DNA from: DATFJZ01 sp046482845
GTDB taxonomy: Bacteria > Desulfobacterota > Desulfobacteria > Desulfobacterales > Desulfobacteraceae
Reading direction: 5' to 3'
DNA: 24,914 nucleotides
Assembly: GCA_046482845.1 (NCBI GenBank)
Contig: JAWOEJ010000028.1
Location: 1 to 24,914, forward strand
Shown here: in pieces, positions 8,098-16,487 of the stretch
How the letters are laid out: every line of letters starts with the position of its first letter
Position numbering within the stretch: position 1 is the stretch's first letter
Notes under the pieces: generated by a model
The model's input: only the letters and a program-made list of their open reading frames with translations
The model's database searches: none
Told to the model about the DNA's origin: nothing
Made by a program: the position numbers and the translations under genes

Positions 8098-8139
8098 CAA
8101 ATATAATGAATCCCGAATTTAAAAAATGGAACCCTGAAA

Positions 8140-8940
8140 ATGACAGTGTTTTACAACAATGAAAAAGTCAATATATTCCTTAATCATCTGACCCAAAAGC
8201 AGGCCGATCTGGCCGTCCTTGTCCTTGCATCCCAGGGCATAAAAGCAGAGGCTGAAGAAAACAACGGTTTTTTCGACCTGCACCTGGACGAGGAAAAAAC
8301 AGCAGCCGCCTGCACCATCCTTGAAACATACTATGATGAAAACACAAAGCAGGGCTCTGATATTGGGCAGACCCCGCTGCCCCGGCTGAAAAAAATCACT
8401 CCCCTGCTGATGGCAGCCGTTATCAGCATAATTCACGTTGGATGCGTGTACACTGGATTCCACAGCAGGGCTGTTATCATGTTCGGGTCCTCGGGCCTCT
8501 ATATTCTTCAGGGGGAGTATTACAGAATCTTTACGGCCCTTCTCCTCCATGCGGACATGGAACATCTTGCCGGCAATATTGCCGGCATTCTGATATTCGG
8601 CAGTCCCGTCTGCACCCTGACAGGAAACCTCAGGGGCCTTTTACTTCTGGCTGGTGCCGGGTCTGCAGGAAATCTTATCAATGCATTGATGTACAAAACC
8701 GCCCGCCTCTCCATAGGGGCATCCACAGCGGTAATGGGAGGTGCCGGCATTCTGACTGTCCTTCAGATCAAAAGAAAGGCATCGCTCAAGGGCCTTAAAC
8801 CCGCTGTTTTTTTACCCCTTGCTGCAGGGGCCGCATTGGTCGGCATGCTCAGCGGCGGGGAAAACACAGATGTGTCCGCCCATATTTTCGGGTTTATCTC
8901 CGGCATTGGCATTGGATTTTTCTGTGACCCCACCCCATAG
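8140..8940 (+). CDS. Rhomboid-family intramembrane serine protease
   Basis: This 266-aa membrane protein cleaves transmembrane segments of other proteins within the bilayer. A soluble N-terminal domain of about 85 residues precedes six predicted membrane segments (about 86-106, 128-154, 164-185, 190-209, 219-237 and 245-262). The catalytic Ser is S195 in SIGASTAVMG and its partner His is H248 in VSAHIFGF. The second segment carries the usual LLLHADMEHLAGN with H137, H142 and N146. The Ser motif is GAST rather than the common GxSG, but Ser and His are both kept. ATG 8140 has a poor GGAACC ribosome site. It is a single gene convergent with dapF; substrate unknown. Confidence 0.88.
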   Translation: MTVFYNNEKVNIFLNHLTQKQADLAVLVLASQGIKAEAEENNGFFDLHLDEEKTAAACTILETYYDENTKQGSDIGQTPLPRLKKITPLLMAAVISIIHVGCVYTGFHSRAVIMFGSSGLYILQGEYYRIFTALLLHADMEHLAGNIAGILIFGSPVCTLTGNLRGLLLLAGAGSAGNLINALMYKTARLSIGASTAVMGGAGILTVLQIKRKASLKGLKPAVFLPLAAGAALVGMLSGGENTDVSAHIFGFISGIGIGFFCDPTP

Positions 8941-8995
8941 ATTTCAATTTCCCGAAAAAAAACAATACCCCTTAATACCCCCTAACACTAAACAC

Positions 8996-9093
8996 TTAAA
9001 ACTTAAAACTTAAAACTTAAAACCTAAAACCTAAAACTTAAAACCTAAAACCTAAAACTTAAAACCTAAAACTTAAAACCTAAAACTTAAAAC
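8996..9093. repeat. Heptanucleotide tandem array (TTAAAAC/CTAAAAC), 14 units
   Basis: Fourteen uninterrupted 7-bp units occupy 8996-9093. They come in two versions differing in the first base, in the order TTTTCCTCCTCTCT by that base (nine T, five C... counted as T4 C2 T C2 T C T C T). The array fills most of the gap between the convergent rhomboid and dapF genes and includes the dapF stop codon and last sense codon. The repeat length is not a multiple of three, so unit gain or loss would shift frame only if it occurred inside a gene. Confidence 0.9.
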
Positions 9094-9938
9094 TTAATCC
9101 CCCCTTCAAAAACAAGAACCGCCGGTCCTGTCTTAAAAATATGGTTACTGGTCCTGTCCCATTGAACATCAAGATCTCCTCCGGCAAGATGGATCAGGGC
9201 GCTGTCTTTGGTTCTCCCTGTAATATGGCAGGCAACCAGTGCCGCACAGGCGCCAGTGCCGCAGGCCATGGTTTCACCGGCACCCCGCTCCCAGACCCGC
9301 ATTTTGATTTCCCTGGGATTTAATACCTCAACAAATTCCACATTGGTTTTTTCCGGAAATTTTTCATGAATTTCTACTGCTCTTCCCTGTTCTGCAACAT
9401 TAATCGTACTGACATTGTCAACAAAAATAACAGCATTGGGATTTCCCACAGAAAGGGCGGTCACTGAAATATCTCTGCCGTTGACCTCAAGTTTTTTTTC
9501 AATCACATTTTCTGCATCAGAAACAAAGGGAATTTTTTCTGGTTCAAAACAGGGCTCTCCCATATCAACCCTTACCCTGGCAACCCCCCGGGCATCATGT
9601 TCGAGCACATGGGTAACAATTGTTCCTGCGCGGGTTTCAATATTTATGACCGGGTCCTTTACAATGCCCCGGTCCATGAGATAGGTGGCAAAACACCTGA
9701 TCCCGTTGCCGCACATTCCGGCCTCAGAGCCATCAGCATTAAAAATTCTAAACTTTATATCATGGGTTCTGGAATCAAGAATAATTAAAATTCCGTCCCC
9801 TCCTATGCCGAAATGCCTGGCACACAGCTGCTTTGACAATTCCTCATAGGAAATCCTGCTGTTTATCTCCCCGGATCGGTCATCAATTACAATAAAATCA
9901 TTTCCCAGTCCGTGCATTTTGGTAAACGCTATTTCCAT
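9087..9938 (-). CDS. dapF: Diaminopimelate epimerase
   Basis: This cytoplasmic, cofactor-free enzyme interconverts LL- and meso-diaminopimelate in the lysine and peptidoglycan pathway. The two catalytic cysteines are C76 in MCGNGIRC and C226 in MACGTGACA, and the opening FTKMHGLGNDFIVID is the family start. ATG 9938 is chosen because GGAGG (complement of 9944-9948) lies five bases upstream; the in-frame GTG at 9950 overlaps that site. The protein is 283 aa, near the usual 270-290. It lies downstream of the RNase D gene with a 72-bp gap and may be co-transcribed. Its stop codon is part of the heptamer array. Confidence 0.96.
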   Translation of the reverse strand: MEIAFTKMHGLGNDFIVIDDRSGEINSRISYEELSKQLCARHFGIGGDGILIILDSRTHDIKFRIFNADGSEAGMCGNGIRCFATYLMDRGIVKDPVINIETRAGTIVTHVLEHDARGVARVRVDMGEPCFEPEKIPFVSDAENVIEKKLEVNGRDISVTALSVGNPNAVIFVDNVSTINVAEQGRAVEIHEKFPEKTNVEFVEVLNPREIKMRVWERGAGETMACGTGACAALVACHITGRTKDSALIHLAGGDLDVQWDRTSNHIFKTGPAVLVFEGGIKF

Positions 9939-10010
9939 TTTTTCCTCCACTAAGGGCCATGATGGGGTGAATCAGATCTCTTCACCAAAATAATATCTCA
10001 AGGGTAATAT

Positions 10011-11144
10011 TCATCTGCATTGATTCAGGGTTCTAAAAATCGGATCAGACAGAACTTCTATCTGCCATTGTCGAATATTTTTCATTTTTTCCAGATCCTC
10101 CAGGGATCGAGGCGGCTCTGCGGCAATGGCAGCTATCAGGGCATTATTGATTAAAAAACCAGGTTCAAGACCTGTTTTTCTGCTGACCAGGGTCCGCATT
10201 TCCTTTAATGCCTTTATTCTTTCAGATACACCGGGATCCGGTTCTGCGGCTCTTTTCCTGGGATACGCGGGCAGATCCCTGTCTTTCATCTCAAGTCCTC
10301 TGGAAATGGCAGTTAAACACGCTTCTCCATACATGCCTATCTGTCTGCCGCTTAACGCCCCTGAATTTTTCAATCCTGATATGGACATTGGTTTTTCCTC
10401 GGCCAGTCTTGAAATGGCTGAGGCACTCATCACTTTAAACAGAGGTCTGTCCTTTTCTATGGCAATTTTTTCTCTCAAATGAAGGAGGCTTTCCAGAACA
10501 GCAAGGTTTTTTCTGCTCATTTTGCCTGCCCCCTTAAATTTTAAAAACAGCGGTTCTGTTCCGTTGTTTTCAAACCTTACCCCGGCCTGAATGGCAAATT
10601 CCTCCTCTGCCCAGGCCAGCCTGCCCTTTTTTTTCAACTGATCCGTCAAAATCTCGGAAAGTTCAACCAGGTGGATCACATCAGTAATGCTGTAAGCAAT
10701 CATCTCCTTTGACAGGGGGCGTTTTGACCAGTCTATCTTCTGAAAGCGTTTATCCACATCAAGATTAAAATGCTTGTGCAAAAGGGCGGCCAGGCCCCGC
10801 TTATGAATACCGAGAAATCTGCAGGCAATTTCAGTATCAAAGAGGTTGTTTACCCGTATATTAAAATCCCGGTCAAGACTTCTCATATCAAAATCTGCGC
10901 CGTGAAACACCTTGGTTATGCCGGGGTCTTCAAACACCGGGCGAAAGGACTCAAGGGACACCGGTGCCAGCGGGTCCACAAGAAAAGGGCTGTTTGAATC
11001 GGCTATCTGTACCAGGCATACCTTTTCCTTATAGTGGTACATTGAGTCGGCCTCAAGATCCACACCAAGCTGTTTTTCATTTTTCAAAGATTTGCATTTT
11101 CTGTTCAGTTCATTCTGTGTGTTGATCAATGTATATTCAATCAT
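10011..11144 (-). CDS. rnd: Ribonuclease D-like 3'-5' exonuclease with HRDC domains
   Basis: This 377-aa protein has an N-terminal DEDDy exonuclease domain. The first motif is VDLEADS (D29, E31), the second HGADFDMRSL (D86), and the third YSITDV (Y151, D155). The C-terminal half contains HRDC-like helical segments at about 205-285 and 305-375. The length matches E. coli RNase D (375 aa). The role is trimming of tRNA and other RNA 3' ends in the cytoplasm. The ATG at 11144 has only an A-rich weak ribosome site. It diverges from thrS and lies upstream of dapF. Confidence 0.9.
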   Translation of the reverse strand: MIEYTLINTQNELNRKCKSLKNEKQLGVDLEADSMYHYKEKVCLVQIADSNSPFLVDPLAPVSLESFRPVFEDPGITKVFHGADFDMRSLDRDFNIRVNNLFDTEIACRFLGIHKRGLAALLHKHFNLDVDKRFQKIDWSKRPLSKEMIAYSITDVIHLVELSEILTDQLKKKGRLAWAEEEFAIQAGVRFENNGTEPLFLKFKGAGKMSRKNLAVLESLLHLREKIAIEKDRPLFKVMSASAISRLAEEKPMSISGLKNSGALSGRQIGMYGEACLTAISRGLEMKDRDLPAYPRKRAAEPDPGVSERIKALKEMRTLVSRKTGLEPGFLINNALIAAIAAEPPRSLEDLEKMKNIRQWQIEVLSDPIFRTLNQCR

Positions 11145-11151
11145 TTTTTTC

Positions 11152-11180
11152 TTGACCGTTTCAGGGAGTTCCCTTAAAAT
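11152..11180 (+). promoter_or_regulatory. Candidate sigma70 promoter for thrS
   Basis: TTGACC (11152-11157) and TAAAAT (11175-11180) are separated by 17 bp and point toward thrS, in the divergent gap between RNase D and thrS. The predicted leader is about 150 nt. No T-box or other clear attenuator was recognised in it. Confidence 0.5.
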
Positions 11181-11339
11181 TAGTTTTTTTTATGAAACAT
11201 AAAATATTAGAGTGATGTATCATAATACCTGTACAAATTAAATATGAAATTTCACTGTCGAATCTGTACTTAATTTAACTTGATCCAAACCAATCCAGAG
11301 ATGCAGGATTAAGTGTGAACAATAAAATTGGATAACAAA

Positions 11340-13253
11340 ATGATTACCATAACACTTCCTGACAACAGTATAAAGACTTTTAATGAATATCCCGAAGCAG
11401 CAGATGTGGCAAAAAGCATTTCCGAAGGACTTGCCAGAAACTGCGTTGCCGTTGAAATTGACGGCAGATATATTGATATGAACACCCCTTTAAAAGAGGA
11501 CTGCCGTATAAGACTGATCACCACCAGAGACAGGGAAGGGCTTGAGATTCTCCGGCACAGCTCTGCCCATGTCATGGCTGAAGCGGTTCAGAACCTGTAC
11601 AGGGATGCCAAACTGACCATAGGACCTGTTGTTGAGGATGGCTTTTACTATGATATTGATATGGAAAGCCTGTCAAAAGACGATTTTCCGGCCATTGAAG
11701 CTGAAATGAAAAAAATCATCAAAGAAAAAAAGCCTTTTAACCGCAGGGAAGTGTCAAAGGAAGAAGCCCTTGAAATATTTAAAGACAATCCCTATAAAAC
11801 TGAATTGATCAATGAACTGGAAGACCAGACCATCAGCCTGTACACCCAGGGTGAATTTACCGACCTCTGCAGGGGGCCCCACCTTCCCCATACAGGAATG
11901 ATCAAGGGATTCAAACTGATGAAGGTGTCTGGCGCCTACTGGCGGGCGGACCAGAACAACAAACAGCTCCAGAGGCTGTACGGCACGGCTTTTTTTGACA
12001 AAAAAGAACTTAAGGCCCATATCCACCTCATTGAGGAAGCCCAGAAACGGGACCATAGAAAACTCGGAACAAAACTTGATCTTTTTTCTTTTTACCAGGA
12101 AGCCGCGGGCATGCCTTTTTTCCATGCAAAGGGAATGGAGATGTGGAATGCGCTGCTGGCCTATTGGCGCAAAGAACACAAAGCTGCCGGCTATGTGGAG
12201 ACCAAAACACCTGTCATGCTCAACCGCGCCCTGTGGGAAAAAAGCGGGCACTGGGAAAATTACAGGGAAAACATGTACACATCCATTGTGGATGATGAAG
12301 AGTATGCCATAAAACCCATGAACTGCCCCGGCGGCATGCTGCTTTACGGAAGCCGGTCCCACTCCTACCGGGATCTGCCCATCAGGGCCGGGGAAATCGG
12401 CCTGGTACACCGGCACGAACTTTCAGGTGCCCTGTCAGGCCTGTTCAGGGTCCGGGCCTTTCACCAGGATGATGCCCACATCTTTATGACTCCGGACCAG
12501 ATTGAAAGTGAAATTTTCGGTGTTTTGAACCTGACGGAACGGATCTACTCAAAATTCGGCCTTGGCTTTCATCTGGAACTGTCCACCCGGCCCAAAAAAT
12601 CCATCGGCACGGATGAACAATGGGAACAAGCCACCCAGGGTCTTGAAAATGCCCTTAAAAAATACAACAAAGACTATATGATCAATGAAGGAGACGGGGC
12701 CTTTTACGGGCCCAAGATTGACATTCACATCAAGGACGCCCTGGGAAGAACCTGGCAGTGCGGCACCATTCAGCTGGACATGTCCCTGCCCGAGCGCTTT
12801 GATCTCACCTACAAGGGAAAAGACAATGAAAAGCACAGACCCATCATGATCCACAGGGTTATCTTCGGCTCCATTGAAAGATTTTTCGGCATTCTGGTGG
12901 AACATTTTGCAGGAAAGTTTCCCCTGTGGCTGGCCCCGGTCCAGGCAGTGCTGCTGCCCATCAACGATGACATGACTGCCTATGCAGAAGAAATAAAAAC
13001 CAGACTGGAACAAAAAGATATCCGGTGCCAGGTAGATGCCAGGACAGAGAGCCTTAAAAAGAAAATCAGAGAGGCCCAGATCAATTATATCCCCATGATC
13101 ATAACCATTGGAGAAAAGGAAAAAACCTCTTCCACCCTTTCCGTCAGAACCCTGGACGGCAGTGTGAAAATGGGTCTTTCCATGGAGGAGCTGCTCAAAC
13201 CGGTGCTTAGTCACATAGACGAAAGACGGCTTGACCATGATTTCCTGAAATAA
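11340..13253 (+). CDS. thrS: Threonyl-tRNA synthetase
   Basis: This class II synthetase attaches threonine to tRNA-Thr. It has an N-terminal TGS domain (about 1-62) and an editing domain with H73, H77 (HSSAH), C177 and H181 (CRGPH). The catalytic core carries zinc ligands C329 (NCPG), H380 (DDAHIF) and the His of IMIHRVIFGS, and a C-terminal anticodon-binding domain follows. ATG 11340 is preferred because the protein then starts MITITLPDNS, like the E. coli MPVITLPDGS, with a GGAT ribosome site about 7 bases upstream. A TTG at 11328 is in frame but has no ribosome site. The length of 637 aa is normal. Repeat C starts 30 bp after its stop. Confidence 0.97.
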   Translation: MITITLPDNSIKTFNEYPEAADVAKSISEGLARNCVAVEIDGRYIDMNTPLKEDCRIRLITTRDREGLEILRHSSAHVMAEAVQNLYRDAKLTIGPVVEDGFYYDIDMESLSKDDFPAIEAEMKKIIKEKKPFNRREVSKEEALEIFKDNPYKTELINELEDQTISLYTQGEFTDLCRGPHLPHTGMIKGFKLMKVSGAYWRADQNNKQLQRLYGTAFFDKKELKAHIHLIEEAQKRDHRKLGTKLDLFSFYQEAAGMPFFHAKGMEMWNALLAYWRKEHKAAGYVETKTPVMLNRALWEKSGHWENYRENMYTSIVDDEEYAIKPMNCPGGMLLYGSRSHSYRDLPIRAGEIGLVHRHELSGALSGLFRVRAFHQDDAHIFMTPDQIESEIFGVLNLTERIYSKFGLGFHLELSTRPKKSIGTDEQWEQATQGLENALKKYNKDYMINEGDGAFYGPKIDIHIKDALGRTWQCGTIQLDMSLPERFDLTYKGKDNEKHRPIMIHRVIFGSIERFFGILVEHFAGKFPLWLAPVQAVLLPINDDMTAYAEEIKTRLEQKDIRCQVDARTESLKKKIREAQINYIPMIITIGEKEKTSSTLSVRTLDGSVKMGLSMEELLKPVLSHIDERRLDHDFLK

Positions 13254-13283
13254 TTGATTACCTGGCCCTTATACGATTCTTTC

Positions 13284-13463
13284 ATATAACCCACATGTCC
13301 TGGCGGACACAACGAAGAATGGGTCGAAGACGCGCAGCCAACAGGAGAGTGCCGCCCCCAGCGGTTGCCTGTCAGGAACAGCGACCGTCGGAGGACTTTT
13401 TGCTCTGCCAGGCTAAAAATCAAAAACTGCGGCCACTGGTCCTCAAACAGTTTGATTTTTTTA
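13284..13463 (+). repeat. Palindromic element family, half copy (copy C)
   Basis: The copy begins ATATAACCCACATGTCC and runs through CAGCGGTTGCCTGTCAGGAA and GGAGGACTTTTTGC to the conserved centre (CTGCGGCCACTGGTCCTC, AAACAGTTTGATTTTTTT). It stops there. Copy D (13593-13835) has the same orientation and continues with a second arm. Copy C therefore lacks its other arm and is fused to the first codons of a peptidase U32 gene. Confidence 0.8.
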
Positions 13464-13570
13464 AAGTCCTCCAGTCCGATTTCCGCGTCGGCCCCTGCAG
13501 CAATGGCAGCGAGAAAAGACGCTTTATCCCCTGCAGGGGCAAGGATACCTGGTTTTATCGTTTGTTCCAT
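13464..13570 (-). pseudogene. Truncated peptidase U32 gene (first ~35 codons only)
   Basis: Read on the - strand from ATG 13570 the sequence gives MEQTIKPGILAPAGDKASFL followed by AAIAAGADA. This is the typical N-terminus of the U32 collagenase-like family (LLAPAG..., AIxxGADAVY). AAGAAGG lies before the ATG. After about GLEDF the frame runs into repeat C and continues only as repeat-encoded nonsense into the complement of thrS. A complete U32 gene has about 400 codons or more, so nearly all of it is missing. The gene was evidently lost by deletion or recombination at the element; nothing suggests the stump is functional. Confidence 0.7.
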
Positions 13571-13592
13571 AACACCTTCTTAAATAATTTTT

Positions 13593-13835
13593 ATATAACC
13601 CACATGTCCTGGCGGACACAACGAAGAATGAAACAGGAGAGAGCCGCTCCCAGCGGTTGCCTGTCAGAACAGCAACCGACGGAGGACTTTTTGCCCTGCC
13701 AGGCTAAAAATCAAAAACTGCGGCCACTGGTCCTCAAACAGTTTGATTTTTTTTAACGCCTGGCAGGGCAAAAAGTCTGATCTCCTTTGGTTCTCAATGT
13801 TCCTGACAGGCAACCGCTGGGAGCTCTTAATCGGC
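13593..13835 (-). repeat. Palindromic element family, nearly complete copy (copy D)
   Basis: On the - strand this copy carries the same order of blocks as copy F: GATTAAGAGC, CGGTTGCCTGTCAGGAAC, GGAGATCAGACTTTTTGCCC, then the centre TTTGAGGACCAGTGGCCGCA and the complementary arm ending in CTGACAGGCAACCGCTGGGA. At its other end it has ATATAACCCACATGTCC (as in C and H) instead of the ACTCG terminus of F. It lies directly upstream of the truncated U32 gene. Confidence 0.8.
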
Positions 13836-13881
13836 TGTTTCAGATAAACGTCCATTCCTTTCTGTTAAAATTGAGTGGTTT

Positions 13882-14211
13882 TCAATAAAAATCCCTGGAA
13901 GCCGGAGATTGACAATACACTTCCATATAGGATTCAAAAGACCTTAAGTATCTTTTTTTAAATCCCCAGATAAAATCAGGATGTTTTTCAGGGCCAAGAA
14001 CCTTGAGGTGTTGATTCAGATATTTTAAGCCCAGAACGTTACCGGGCCGGACCATGCCCCTTGAATCAATGGCATCCTGCTTTGCCAGCTTATCTGCAAG
14101 ATGCTGACCATTTCTAAAGGCCTGATGGTTTTCTATATCCCTGAAGGTCAGACAGGAAGAAAAAAGAACCCCCGTCAAAAAAATCAGGACATACATTGTA
14201 TATGGTTTCAT
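13882..14211 (-). CDS. Small putative lipoprotein, unknown function
   Basis: This 109-aa product begins MKPYTMYVLIFLTGVLFSSC. It has a short charged start, a hydrophobic run and a Cys at residue 20 in FSSC, which resembles a lipobox although position -3 is Phe. Mature residues are polar and basic (e.g. WGFKKRYLRSFESYMEVY) with no domain recognised. AAGGAG lies 8 bases before ATG 14211, and the ACTCG end of repeat remnant E lies just upstream of that site. It follows the DUF255 gene on the same strand. Real coding is likely from the ribosome site and signal; function unknown. Confidence 0.6.
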   Translation of the reverse strand: MKPYTMYVLIFLTGVLFSSCLTFRDIENHQAFRNGQHLADKLAKQDAIDSRGMVRPGNVLGLKYLNQHLKVLGPEKHPDFIWGFKKRYLRSFESYMEVYCQSPASRDFY

Positions 14212-14226
14212 GAAAACACTCCTTTT

Positions 14227-14279
14227 ACTCGATCATCAAATTTTTATAGAAGGACCGAGCGCCGCCCCCAACGGTTACC
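14227..14279 (+). repeat. Remnant of the palindromic element family (copy E, left end)
   Basis: This reads ACTCGATCATCAAATTTTTA, then AGAAGGACCGAG and CCCCCAACGGTTACC. It matches the left end of copy F (16239-16292) up to the block CGGTTGCC, where it passes straight into the DUF255 coding sequence. The DUF255 stop codon (complement of 14275-14277) lies in the last bases of the remnant. Confidence 0.75.
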
Positions 14280-16212
14280 CTTCAGCAGCATCCATGCCAT
14301 GATTGTCATGAAGACAAACATCCAGTGCAGATACCATATTGTACAGACCCGGCAGATTTGATTCAAACAGCTTTGAAAATGCCTTAAATGCTCTTACAGC
14401 CCGTTTCTGATATGCCGCTTCCCGGGTAATCGCGTAAAGCCTTAAAAGATTCATGACAGCACAGGCATTACCCGAAGGAAGGGCATTGTCATAAACAGGT
14501 TTTTCCCTTGCCATCAAAAGTTCCTGATCATGGGCGGTCATGAAAAACCCGCCGTTCTCTCTGTCTTCGTAACATTCTTCCATTATTTTATCAAGACTTA
14601 CCGCTGTGTCAAGCCAGTATGAATCAGCATCCGCCTGAAACAGATCAAGAAGCCCTGCCGAAAAAAACGCATAATCCTCAAGAAACCCGTGACCAGCAGC
14701 CCTGCCGTCTTTGAAGGACCGGTACAGGCGGCCGTCTTTATAAAGATGGTTAAGAACAAAGAGAGCGGCTTTTCTGGCTGCTGACACATAAGCCGGACGG
14801 TTCAGGACCCTGCCTGCCCCGGCAAAGGCTGAAATCATCAGTCCGTTCCAGGCCGTAATGATTTTTTCATCCCTGATGGGAGTTGGCCGGTTCTTTCTGT
14901 GAAGATAGAGTTTTTCCTTTGCTTTTTCAATAAGGGATTTAAAAGCCTTTTCATCCTGACCAAGGGATTCTGCCACTTCTGCCAAAGGGCGATTAACATT
15001 TAAAATATTTTTCCCGTCAAAATTGCCGGCCGGTGTTACATTAAAGTAGAGCGCCGCAGCCTGCGCTGTTCGGCTGTCCAATACGGTTTCAAGTTCTTCA
15101 GGGGTCCAGGTGAAAAACGCTCCTTCTTCACTTTTATTGTTTTCTGAAAGGCTGTCCGCATCCGTGGCCGAATAAAAAGCCCCGTCCAAAGAGGTCATAT
15201 CCCTTTGTACGTATAAAAGCGTTTCTTCAACCACCTTTCTGAACCGCCTATTTCCTGTGACCTGAAAACCGTGAAGATACGCAGAAACAAGCAGGGCATT
15301 ATCATAGAGCATTTTTTCAAAATGAGGCACCAGCCATTTTTCATCTGTGGCATACCGGTGAAATCCGCCCCCGGCATGATCATAAATCCCGCCTTGCGCC
15401 ATTTTTAAAAGGGTCAGGTCGGCCATGTGCAGCAGGGTTTTATCATTTTTTCTACGGTACTGATCCAGGAGCAGGCTGACCGGCATGGAGGACGGAAACT
15501 TCGGGGCCCCTGAAATCCCTCCGTTTTTACTGTCAAACTGCTGCTTTAACAAAGAAACGGCATTGTCAATCACATGGGCCTGCGGCAGTCCGGCGCCTTT
15601 TTCAATCTGCACTGTTTTCTGCAGGGCCTCAGTGATCTGCAATGAACTTCTGTCAATGATTTCATAATCTTTATCCCAGGTTTCCCGGATTTTCTTTAAA
15701 AGGGTTAAAAACCCCATAAGCACACCCCGGTCCCCGTCCCGTGCCGGAAAATACGTGCCCCCGAAAAACGGTTTTTTTTCAGGCGTCAGACAAACGGTCA
15801 TGGGCCAGCCGCCCCTTCCTGTAAGCACCTGAACGGCCTTCATATAAATAGAATCCACATCCAGGCGCTCCTCCCGGTCCACTTTCACAGGAATAAAATT
15901 GCCATTGATAAAAGCGGCAATCTCCAGATCTTCAAAGGATTCCTCTTCCATGACATGGCACCAGTGACAGGTGGCATATCCCACAGAAAGCAGAACAGGC
16001 CTGTTCTCTGACCGGGCCGCATCAAAGGCTTCTTCTCCCCAGGGATACCAGTTTACAGGATTATGGGCATGCTGAAGCAGGTAGGGACTGGACTCCAGGA
16101 AAAGACGGTTGGTAAACAAAGCCCATCCGTTTTCATCCAGATGGCGGGTTCTTGGACTATAGGTACTGCCCCTTGATTTTCTCATGGCAGCATATGCTTG
16201 ATCGAGTTCCAT
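14275..16212 (-). CDS. DUF255/YyaL-type thioredoxin-domain protein
   Basis: This 645-aa protein belongs to the YyaL/SPATA20 family: an N-terminal thioredoxin-like DUF255 domain followed by an alpha/alpha-barrel resembling glycosidases or epimerases. The motif YATCHWCHVMEEESF gives C82, C85 and H86, and SPYLLQHAHNPVNWYPWGEEA and GGWPMTVCLTPE are characteristic. Family members usually start about 30 residues later and often run about 680 aa. Here there is a 30-odd-residue N-terminal extension, and the C-terminus (VCLHDNHGMDAAEG) ends at a stop inside repeat remnant E, so the last residues may be altered. ATG 16212 has GAGGTG seven bases upstream. No biochemical role is established for the bacterial family. 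Confidence 0.88.
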   Translation of the reverse strand: MELDQAYAAMRKSRGSTYSPRTRHLDENGWALFTNRLFLESSPYLLQHAHNPVNWYPWGEEAFDAARSENRPVLLSVGYATCHWCHVMEEESFEDLEIAAFINGNFIPVKVDREERLDVDSIYMKAVQVLTGRGGWPMTVCLTPEKKPFFGGTYFPARDGDRGVLMGFLTLLKKIRETWDKDYEIIDRSSLQITEALQKTVQIEKGAGLPQAHVIDNAVSLLKQQFDSKNGGISGAPKFPSSMPVSLLLDQYRRKNDKTLLHMADLTLLKMAQGGIYDHAGGGFHRYATDEKWLVPHFEKMLYDNALLVSAYLHGFQVTGNRRFRKVVEETLLYVQRDMTSLDGAFYSATDADSLSENNKSEEGAFFTWTPEELETVLDSRTAQAAALYFNVTPAGNFDGKNILNVNRPLAEVAESLGQDEKAFKSLIEKAKEKLYLHRKNRPTPIRDEKIITAWNGLMISAFAGAGRVLNRPAYVSAARKAALFVLNHLYKDGRLYRSFKDGRAAGHGFLEDYAFFSAGLLDLFQADADSYWLDTAVSLDKIMEECYEDRENGGFFMTAHDQELLMAREKPVYDNALPSGNACAVMNLLRLYAITREAAYQKRAVRAFKAFSKLFESNLPGLYNMVSALDVCLHDNHGMDAAEG

Positions 16213-16239
16213 ATTTCACCTCATAACCTGATTTTTTTA

Positions 16240-16487
16240 CTCGGTTATCAAGTTTTTATGGAAGGGCCGATTAAGAGCCCCCAACGGTTGCCTGTCAGGA
16301 ACATTGAGAACCTAAGGAGATCAGACTTTTTCCCTGCCAGGCGTTAAGAAAATCAAGCTGTTTGAGGACCAGTGGCCGCAGTTCTTGATTTTTAGCCTGG
16401 CAGGGAAAAAGTCCTCCGTCGTTCTCGTTCCTGACAGGCAACCGTTGGGGCGGTGCATTTCAAAAAACTTGATGATCGAGTTTTAAG
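16240..16487 (+). mobile_element. Complete copy of the palindromic, MITE-like element (copy F) with 14-bp flanking direct repeat
   Basis: ACCTGATTTTTTTA occurs exactly at 16226-16239 and 16488-16501 and brackets a 248-bp palindromic insert. Termini are inverted: ACTCGGTTATCAAGTTTTT on the left, ACTCGATCATCAAGTTTTT on the right when read from the other strand. Inside, 16280-16302 pairs perfectly with 16427-16449 (23 bp), 16324-16342 with 16395-16413 (19 bp), and AAAATCAAG with CTTGATTTT. The central loop is about 26 bases and reads CTGTTTGAGGACCAGTGGCC. It encodes no protein. If transcribed it would form one long hairpin and may act as a terminator between the J-domain and DUF255 genes. Confidence 0.82.

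Noticed and set aside
11754..12416. A 220-codon - strand frame inside thrS
   Set aside because: It is antisense to conserved synthetase sequence, has no ribosome site and no family likeness.
13211..13570. A 119-codon - strand frame spanning the U32 start, repeat C and the end of thrS
   Set aside because: Only the first about 35 codons look like a protein; the rest is repeat sequence and the complement of thrS.
13295..13756. A 153-codon + strand frame between thrS and the lipoprotein gene
   Set aside because: It encodes the same repeat-derived peptide twice, and its reading exists only because repeats C and D happen to be open in that frame.
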